The notes beneath the pieces were generated by a model that worked only from the letters and a program-made list of their open reading frames with translations, did not search any database and had not been told where the DNA came from. A stretch of 11,398 nt of DNA from an uncultured Eubacteriales bacterium. Lineage in GTDB: Bacteria; Bacillota; Clostridia; Peptostreptococcales; Anaerovoracaceae. Positions 6,483 through 11,398 of this stretch are shown here, piece by piece. Numbering within the stretch: the stretch's first letter is position 1; every line of letters starts with the position of its first letter. The translations under genes and the position numbers were made by a program. The DNA lies in NCBI GenBank assembly GCA_902772685.1, contig CACYBO010000145.1, forward strand, positions 1-11,398, written 5' to 3'.

Positions 6483-6488
6483 ATTATA
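6483..6488 (-). promoter_or_regulatory. -10 box of the Nudix gene
   Basis: A perfect TATAAT on the minus strand, about 26 bases upstream of the Nudix ATG. No recognisable -35 hexamer is 16-18 bases upstream, so the promoter may be weak or activator-dependent. The leader would be about 20 bases. Confidence 0.5.
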
Positions 6489-6545
6489 CACCAAACAGGT
6501 CATCCGGCACACCTGGGTGCAGTTTCTCTTCCACGGAGTTTGTTG

Positions 6546-6551
6546 TATAAT
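6546..6551 (+). promoter_or_regulatory. -10 box of aroB-aroA
   Basis: A perfect TATAAT 20 bases before the aroB ATG; the only -35 candidate at 17 bases is TTTCTC (6523-6528), which is poor. Transcription would begin near 6558, so the message would start at or just before the AAGGAG site (6560-6565), leaving a leader of about 14 bases and no room for a leader-based attenuator. Confidence 0.5.
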
Positions 6552-6571
6552 GCATTCAGAAGGAGATTCCC

Positions 6572-7651
6572 ATGACACAGCTTCAGCGGATCACGGTCCG
6601 CACATCGAAACAATACGATATTCTGATGAAAAAAGGTCTGCTTGCGGATGCGGCGGAACACATTTCCGCAGTCCTCCCGCCGGAAGGGCGCCGGTGCTGC
6701 GTGGTCTGCGACGAAACTGTATGCGCGCTGTATGGTCAGAAGCAGCAGCCTCTGATGCAGGGGCTGGTCAGCGCGGGCTATTCGGTCTTCGAATACATCT
6801 TTAAGCCCGGTGAAGACAGCAAAACCATCGCAAGCGCGGAAGATCTTTGCCGGTTCCTGTCTCAGAACCGGTTCAGCAGACATGATTTCATCATCGCGCT
6901 CGGCGGTGGCGTTTGCGGAGACCTTGCCGGTTTTGCGGCGTCGATCTACATGCGCGGCATTCCTTTTGTTCAGATTCCGACGACGCTGCTTGCCATGGCT
7001 GATTCTTCCGTTGGCGGCAAGACCGGAGTCAATACAGAAGCCGGAAAGAATATGATCGGAACGTTCTGGCAGCCGGAGCTTGTCCTCATGGATCCTGATG
7101 TTCTTGATACGCTTGAAGAGAGGCATCTCCTGAACGGTCTGGCAGAGATCATAAAAGCCGGTTTTATTGGAGACGGCAGCATCTTTGATGCCATTGGCGA
7201 TAACCTCTGTGACGCGATCCTCAAGGCCATTCACGTCAAAAGAAAAATCATTGAAGAGGATGAACGGGAAGCCGGTGAGCGCAGGCTGCTCAACCTGGGA
7301 CACACCATCGGGCACGCCATCGAAAAGTGCAGCAGCTATACGGTGCCGCACGGTTATGCGGTAATGACCGGTATGTACCTGACGTCCCTTGCTGCCGATG
7401 ATCTCGGTTGGAGCGAGAAGCCTGTATCAGGTCTGATCAAAACTGTCATGGATGCTTTTGCCTATCCGGTTTATCTGGATTATTCTGCGAAGGAGCTCTC
7501 CGCCGCTGCTGCATGCGATAAGAAGCGCGACGCGGAGACTATCATAATCACATATCCTGACAAGCCCGGTCACTGCACCATGAAAAGTCTTCCGATCAGT
7601 GAGCTGGAGGATTTCATCAGCAACGGTCTCGCTAAGGCGGCAGAACACTGA
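6572..7651 (+). CDS. aroB: 3-dehydroquinate synthase
   Basis: A 359-residue AroB, the second step of the shikimate pathway, turning DAHP into 3-dehydroquinate with NAD+ and a divalent metal in the cytosol. Diagnostic blocks are ALGGGVCGDLAGFAAS (109-124, NAD binding), TTLLAMADSSVGGKTGVN (137-154), NGLAEIIKAGFI (188-199), NLGHTIGHAIE (241-251) and VPHGYAVMTGM (258-268). Predicted metal ligands by alignment are Glu192, His244 and His260. Length matches the family. The ATG has AAGGAG 6 bases upstream and a TATAAT box close by. The aroA gene follows after 39 bases, consistent with a two-gene transcript. Other pathway genes are not in the window. Confidence 0.97.
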   Translation: MTQLQRITVRTSKQYDILMKKGLLADAAEHISAVLPPEGRRCCVVCDETVCALYGQKQQPLMQGLVSAGYSVFEYIFKPGEDSKTIASAEDLCRFLSQNRFSRHDFIIALGGGVCGDLAGFAASIYMRGIPFVQIPTTLLAMADSSVGGKTGVNTEAGKNMIGTFWQPELVLMDPDVLDTLEERHLLNGLAEIIKAGFIGDGSIFDAIGDNLCDAILKAIHVKRKIIEEDEREAGERRLLNLGHTIGHAIEKCSSYTVPHGYAVMTGMYLTSLAADDLGWSEKPVSGLIKTVMDAFAYPVYLDYSAKELSAAAACDKKRDAETIIITYPDKPGHCTMKSLPISELEDFISNGLAKAAEH

Positions 7652-7690
7652 CTGTTCTGATTCCTCAAGGGAGAGAAAAGGGAGAAAAAG

Positions 7691-8962
7691 ATGATGGAGA
7701 TAAAAATCACACCGCGCAAACTTACAGGCACTATCGATGCGATGCCTTCCAAGTCGCACGCACACAGAATTCTGATTGCAAAAAAACTCGCTGAGATTCA
7801 GGGAAATCCCTGTGAAGACGGAATCGAAATTCCTCCTTTTTCTGATGATATTGAAGCCACCATGGCATGCCTTAGCCAGCTGGATAAGAACACACCTTAT
7901 CTGGAATGCCGGGAGAGCGGTTCCACGCTGCGCTTTCTGCTGCCGGTTGTCATGGCCCTCAAAAGCAGCGCCACCTTCCTGGGAACAGGGCGGCTTCCCG
8001 ACAGGCCCCTTTCCCCTCTGAAGGAGGAGATGGAGCGGCATGGCTGCAGTTTTCGCATGGGGTCAAACAAGAACACCGACCGCTTCAAGGAGATCTGCTC
8101 CGTTTCCGGAGGACTCCGCCCCGGTGATTATTTACTCGCAGGCAATGTCAGCTCTCAATTCGTAACCGGGCTGCTCTTCGCGCTGCCTCTTCTGGAAGGC
8201 GACAGCAGTCTAACGCTCACGACAGAGCTTGAGTCCGCAGGATATGTCGACATGACGCTTACCGTTCTGAAATCCTTTGGCATCGAAGTGAATGTCTCCT
8301 ATACAGAAAGCGGCTTCCTGAAATATGATGTTCCGGGAGGACAGAAGTATCAGGAAAAGCCCGGACTGTCGCTCGACGGCGACTGGTCAAACGCCGCCTT
8401 CTGGCTGGCAGCCGGTTCACTGAGCGGCGACATTACGGTTAACGGGCTCCGCCTGGAATCAAGCCAATGGGACAAGGAGATCCTGCACATTCTGGCAATG
8501 ATGGGTGCTGAACTAGACATCCAGCCTCAGGTCGACGGAACCGTTTCGATCCGCTCCACCGCTTCTATTCTCAAAGGTGCTGAAATCGATGTTTCACAGA
8601 CTCCGGACCTGACGCCGATACTTGCCGTGCTGATGTCCTTCTCGGAAGGGACCTCGATGATCACGCACGCAGAACGGCTGCAGTTTAAGGAATCAAATCG
8701 CCTTAAGGCGATCTATTCTGTTCTGTATAATCTCGATGCAGATATTTCTTATGGAGGTGACTGGCTTTCCTTCACAGGAAAAGCTTTCCTGGAAGGCGGC
8801 AGCGTTGACAGCTACGGCGATCACCGCATTGCTATGTCCGCCGCAATTGCTTCCTGCCTTTGCAGTAATCCCGTTTTCCTGTCCAACCCTATCGCCGTGA
8901 CAAAATCCTATCCGGATTTTTATAAAGATTTCGCCGCACTGGGCGGCGAAATAGAATACTGA
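7691..8962 (+). CDS. aroA: 3-phosphoshikimate 1-carboxyvinyltransferase (EPSP synthase)
   Basis: A 423-residue EPSP synthase that joins shikimate 3-phosphate and phosphoenolpyruvate, the sixth step towards chorismate. Visible family blocks are PSKSHAHR (19-26), ESGSTLRFL (75-83), RLPDRPLSPL (101-110), SSQFVTGLL (154-162), SAGYVDMTL (182-190), DGDWSNAAFW (229-238), Asp306 in PDLTP, QFKESNRLK (331-339), GDHRIAMS (376-383) and VTKSYPDF (403-410). The two substrate loops are atypical: MPSKS replaces the common PGSKS, and ESGSTLRFL replaces NAGTAMRPL or NSGTTxRLM. The key Lys21, Arg26, Arg81, Asp306, Glu334 and Lys405 are kept, so the enzyme should be active. ATG 7691 follows GGGAG by 6 bases; ATG 7694 is an equal alternative. 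Confidence 0.96.
   Translation: MMEIKITPRKLTGTIDAMPSKSHAHRILIAKKLAEIQGNPCEDGIEIPPFSDDIEATMACLSQLDKNTPYLECRESGSTLRFLLPVVMALKSSATFLGTGRLPDRPLSPLKEEMERHGCSFRMGSNKNTDRFKEICSVSGGLRPGDYLLAGNVSSQFVTGLLFALPLLEGDSSLTLTTELESAGYVDMTLTVLKSFGIEVNVSYTESGFLKYDVPGGQKYQEKPGLSLDGDWSNAAFWLAAGSLSGDITVNGLRLESSQWDKEILHILAMMGAELDIQPQVDGTVSIRSTASILKGAEIDVSQTPDLTPILAVLMSFSEGTSMITHAERLQFKESNRLKAIYSVLYNLDADISYGGDWLSFTGKAFLEGGSVDSYGDHRIAMSAAIASCLCSNPVFLSNPIAVTKSYPDFYKDFAALGGEIEY
8928..8952. repeat. Inverted repeat across the aroA 3' end, between convergent genes
   Basis: ATTTCGCCGC (8928-8937) and GCGGCGAAAT (8943-8952) are exact complements around a 5-base loop. It covers the aroA codons for FAALGGEI and lies 32 bases past the lipoprotein gene stop. 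GC-rich stem and position suit a transcript-end hairpin for both convergent genes, but neither strand has a real U-tract, so intrinsic termination is doubtful. Confidence 0.55.
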
Positions 8963-8983
8963 TTATTTGTTTGCAGCGGATTT

Positions 8984-9517
8984 TTAGAATTCATCCATAT
9001 AAACGGAGGTGATTTCACGGCTCAGTTCCGTATACTCCTCCGTCATCTTGTCGAAGTACTTCTTATATTCTTTTTCATCATCCTCGGTGCTCTTGAGCAT
9101 CGCGTCAACCATCTTGTCCTTGCCTTTGTCGTAGATTTCTCCCAAGGCTTTTATCCTGTCCTGTGTTTCATCGTATAACTTGCTCTTGGAAACGGAGTCT
9201 GCTTTATCCTCCAGCTCGCCGACATACTTCTTGGTCGCTTCCTTCATTTCAGCCTTGCAGTCTTTGTAGATCTGCTCGTACTGCGAGTCGGCTTTCTCGT
9301 CGGAATCATCGCTCTTCTTGGAATCGGATTTGTCCTTCGACTCACTGTCGTCCGACTTGCTGCCGGTATCCGCAGGCGTCTCCGCACCTTCCGCGGGAGT
9401 CGTTATCTCAACGGTTTCCTCCACAGGTTCGTTCTCGCCGCAGGCGCATACGCAAAAGCACATCAGCACGCTGATGAGAATTGCTGTTATTTTTTTTGTT
9501 GCTTTGATTGAAATCAT
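8984..9517 (-). CDS. Small acidic coiled-coil lipoprotein, unknown function
   Basis: A 177-residue predicted lipoprotein that I do not recognise as a named family. Residues 1-25 are a signal peptide: basic MISIKATKK, hydrophobic ITAILISVLM, then a cysteine-rich end FCVCAC with Cys20, 22, 24 and 26. The likely lipidated residue is Cys26 (lipobox VCAC, loose), followed by GENE. Residues 27-80 are a low-complexity linker rich in Thr/Pro, then Ser/Asp/Lys. Residues 80-177 are charged and helical with heptad-like spacing, probably a coiled coil. It should sit on the outer face of the membrane. The start is 6 bases after the S58 peptidase stop, with only a weak GGA-type site, which suggests translational coupling. 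It is probably the last gene of its operon. A surface-exposed structural or binding role is a guess. Confidence 0.8.
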   Translation of the reverse strand: MISIKATKKITAILISVLMCFCVCACGENEPVEETVEITTPAEGAETPADTGSKSDDSESKDKSDSKKSDDSDEKADSQYEQIYKDCKAEMKEATKKYVGELEDKADSVSKSKLYDETQDRIKALGEIYDKGKDKMVDAMLKSTEDDEKEYKKYFDKMTEEYTELSREITSVYMDEF

Positions 9518-9523
9518 TACTGT

Positions 9524-10516
9524 TTATTCCATTCCATTTTGTATCCACTTCAAGTCCCGTCTCGCCGGAAAACCAAAAGCTCCTTCTGCGTTCTCCACGG
9601 CGCGGATGATCGCTTCGCTCATAACCTCCGCAGCAAGAGTACCAACAAGATCCTGATCGATAGCCTCGCTGCCTACAGAGACTGCATAGATGCTGTCACC
9701 ATCCGCTGAAGTATGCACCGGGCGGATGGATCTGGCGTACCCATTGTGCGCCATGGATGCAATCTTGCAGAGCTGTGTTTTATTGAAGCCGGCGTTCGTA
9801 ATCACAACGCCGATCGTCGTGTTTCCCGTGAATTTGTTTTCGACAACATCCAGACTCTGCGACATAAGCTCCACGGTGTCGCGGAAACCATTGCCGTCCT
9901 CGGTCAGGAGTCCCGCAATCTTCTGTCCGTTCTTCCAGTCATAGATATCGCCGAGGGCATTCAGCGCTACCAGCGCGCCGATTTTCAGCGCACCAATTTC
10001 GATAGCGTAACTTCCTATGCCGGTCTTCATGCAGGATTCCATACCGGCCAGTTTCCCTACAGTCGCACCGCAGCCGGCTCCGTAATTGCCATCCCGGTAA
10101 TTAGGTGCTTCAAAGGCAAGCCTTGCCGCCTCATATCCCATCTCAGGCTGCGGCCGGACGTCGGTTCTGCCCACAGTCAGGTCAAACAGATCCGACTGTG
10201 CCACCAGGGGCACCTTCGTGACGCCCACATCGAAACCGATATCGTGTTCCTCGAGATACTGCATGACGCCATTCGCCGCGCCGAGGCCAAAAGCGCTTCC
10301 GCCGCCCAGCAGTACAGCATGGATACTCTGTGCTGACGTCACAGGGTCCAACAGGTGCGTGTCTCTGGACGCGGGGCCGCCGCCTCTGACATCCAGTCCG
10401 GCGCTCATGCCTTCTTCAGATATGAGCACGGTGCAGCCGGTGGCCGCATCGCGGTCCTCTGTCTGTCCAATATGGATATTACCTATTTCCTGAATCGGGA
10501 TTTCTTTTCGGACCAT
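9524..10516 (-). CDS. P1/S58-family self-processing aminopeptidase (DmpA/BapA-like)
   Basis: A 330-residue protein of MEROPS family S58, N-terminal nucleophile hydrolases such as DmpA and beta-peptidyl aminopeptidases. Family blocks are VLISEEGMSAGLDVRGGGP, LLGGGSAFGLGAANGVMQYL, GYEAARLAFEAPNYRDGNYG, GAGCGATVGK and NTTIGVVITNA. The precursor is expected to cut itself between Asn and Thr of the NTT motif (Asn232-Thr233 from the chosen start), making the Thr the catalytic nucleophile. There is no signal peptide, so it is cytosolic. Substrates cannot be predicted. I set the start at ATG 10516: AGGAG (10524-10528) is 7 bases upstream, whereas ATG 10522 is only 1 base from it. It lies 41 bases after the AIM24 gene and 6 bases before the lipoprotein gene. 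Confidence 0.92.
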   Translation of the reverse strand: MVRKEIPIQEIGNIHIGQTEDRDAATGCTVLISEEGMSAGLDVRGGGPASRDTHLLDPVTSAQSIHAVLLGGGSAFGLGAANGVMQYLEEHDIGFDVGVTKVPLVAQSDLFDLTVGRTDVRPQPEMGYEAARLAFEAPNYRDGNYGAGCGATVGKLAGMESCMKTGIGSYAIEIGALKIGALVALNALGDIYDWKNGQKIAGLLTEDGNGFRDTVELMSQSLDVVENKFTGNTTIGVVITNAGFNKTQLCKIASMAHNGYARSIRPVHTSADGDSIYAVSVGSEAIDQDLVGTLAAEVMSEAIIRAVENAEGAFGFPARRDLKWIQNGME

Positions 10517-10523
10517 TGTCATG

Positions 10524-10528
10524 CTCCT
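10524..10528 (-). promoter_or_regulatory. Ribosome binding site deciding the S58 peptidase start
   Basis: AGGAG is 7 bases from ATG 10516 and 1 base from the upstream in-frame ATG 10522. The spacing favours the shorter product, which loses two residues. Confidence 0.75.
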
Positions 10529-10557
10529 TTACTCTTTGTGTGCTGCAGCAACACAGT

Positions 10558-11244
10558 TTATCCGTTGGATGATGTTGGAATATACTTGGCAATCTGCATC
10601 GCCACATTCGGAAGCGGCAGCGTCTGCAGCCAGATATTTCCCGGACCCTCGACAACCGTGTTGAAGAGTCCTTCTCCGCCGAACATAATATTCTTCGCAC
10701 CCTTGATGCGTTCAATCCGGAAGTTCACACCGCTGGTCATGATCGCCAGATGCGGTCCGTCAACCACTTTGACCTGACCTGCAGCTAGCTCATATTTCTG
10801 GAGGCTGCCGTCGATCTCGAGAAATACAACGCCCGGTCCTGTGAACCGCTGCATGATAAATCCCATACCTCCAAAGAGACCGCCGCCGATTTTTTCATGA
10901 ATATGAACCGCTACATCCACACTCTCTTCGCATGCAAGGAACGCATCCTTCTGCGCAATGATTGTCTGCCCTGCCTGGAGCTTGACCGGAACGATGCATC
11001 CCGGGAAGGAAGATGAGAATACGATCTCTCCCTGTTCCGCCTTGCACTGAAAACGATTGAAAAAGATTTTCTCACCGGAAATAGCTCTTCCTAAAGCTTT
11101 TCCGAGGCCTCCGCCGCCTTCTGTGGACATTTCCAACCCTCTGTCCATCCAGCTCATTGATCCGCCCTCGCACTTCATTGCTTCACCCTTCTGCAGAATG
11201 CATTTTACTGCCGGGAAGGCTCCTCCGATTACTTCATAATTCAT
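10558..11244 (-). CDS. AIM24/TIGR00266 family protein
   Basis: A 228-residue protein of the AIM24 (TIGR00266, DUF124) family, predicted beta-rich double-barrel cytosolic proteins of unclear role. Recognition rests on MKCEGGSMSWMD (23-34), the glycine-rich EGGGGLGKALGRAISGE (42-58), FFNRFQCKAEQGEIVFS (61-77), GGGLFGGMGFIMQRFTGPG (120-138) and GEGLFNTVVEGPGNIWLQTL (190-209). Length fits the family. The yeast namesake is a mitochondrial inner-membrane protein; bacterial members have no established activity known to me. The ATG has GGAGGG 5 bases upstream. It opens the probable AIM24-S58 peptidase-lipoprotein operon. Confidence 0.92.
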   Translation of the reverse strand: MNYEVIGGAFPAVKCILQKGEAMKCEGGSMSWMDRGLEMSTEGGGGLGKALGRAISGEKIFFNRFQCKAEQGEIVFSSSFPGCIVPVKLQAGQTIIAQKDAFLACEESVDVAVHIHEKIGGGLFGGMGFIMQRFTGPGVVFLEIDGSLQKYELAAGQVKVVDGPHLAIMTSGVNFRIERIKGAKNIMFGGEGLFNTVVEGPGNIWLQTLPLPNVAMQIAKYIPTSSNG

Positions 11245-11309
11245 ATTGTCCCTCCATCATATGGTTGATATATGGCTGCGGTCACCCCGCGGTTACATCT
11301 TTTTCTCCG

Positions 11310-11338
11310 ATTATATTTTAACACTGCTTTGTGATGAA
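11310..11338 (-). promoter_or_regulatory. Probable promoter of the AIM24 operon
   Basis: A perfect -10 box TATAAT (11310-11315, minus strand) lies 17 bases from a poor -35, TTCATC (11333-11338). An overlapping TAAAAT is an alternative -10. The leader would be about 58 bases and holds an imperfect inverted repeat GTAACC-GCGG-GGTGAC (11280-11295) of unknown meaning. Confidence 0.5.
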
Positions 11339-11398
11339 ATCATGATTCTTAACAATATTGCAGAATAAAATCACCTGCCCGGATATAACAAAAGCCCG

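Noticed and set aside
6500..7351. A 283-codon minus-strand frame opposite aroB
   Set aside because: It is fully antisense to aroB, which has all its catalytic motifs. The translation has no recognisable domain.
1..11398. Mobile element, phage, CRISPR, toxin-antitoxin or defence genes
   Set aside because: All genes read as housekeeping or conserved-unknown families, there are no transposase or integrase motifs, no regular repeat spacing and no tRNA-like cloverleaf was recognised.

Overview
This is an ordinary chromosomal segment of a low- to mid-GC Gram-positive anaerobe, most likely a butyrate-pathway member of the Clostridia. The evidence is a 3-hydroxybutyryl-CoA dehydrogenase start behind a Rex-type operator, four Firmicutes-typical conserved families (DUF1846, DUF1934, DUF1847, AIM24/TIGR00266), strong AGGAGG-type ribosome binding sites and SigA-type promoters. 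Base composition looks close to balanced. I cannot name the genus; a family such as Anaerovoracaceae or Lachnospiraceae is only a guess. There are twelve protein genes (one cut by the left edge) and no RNA genes, mobile elements, CRISPR or phage genes. The window is densely coded, with no gene-free stretch above about 160 bases.

Left block (1-5203, all minus strand, transcribed right to left): a membrane-anchored HtrA serine protease (3632-5203) ends in a strong intrinsic terminator (3579-3613). A new unit then starts from an extended -10 promoter: DUF1934 (3082-3513), DUF1846 (1504-3021) and glucose-6-phosphate isomerase (235-1458), with gaps of 60 and 45 bases, so probably one operon. A consensus-like promoter follows in the same direction with a Rex-like operator just downstream of its start point. 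It drives the hbd gene that leaves the window at the left edge.

Middle (5204-8983): a cysteine-rich DUF1847 gene (plus) is divergent from htrA and overlaps tail-to-tail by 22 bases with a Nudix hydrolase gene (minus). The Nudix gene is divergent from the shikimate pair aroB-aroA (plus), which encodes 3-dehydroquinate synthase and EPSP synthase, steps 2 and 6 of chorismate synthesis. aroA ends convergent with the next operon, with a 10-bp inverted repeat over its last codons.

Right block (8984-11244, minus): AIM24/TIGR00266 protein, then a self-processing P1/S58-family aminopeptidase, then a small acidic coiled-coil lipoprotein. Gaps are about 41 and 6 bases, so this is probably one operon. 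The right edge may hold half of an intrinsic terminator for the next gene outside the window.

I corrected three starts from ribosome binding site placement (DUF1846, Nudix, S58 peptidase). The signals most worth following are the Rex operator/promoter at hbd, the conserved-unknown genes tied to pgi, the orphan lipoprotein coupled to the S58 peptidase, and unusual active-site loops in the EPSP synthase. I found no convincing undescribed multi-gene system.
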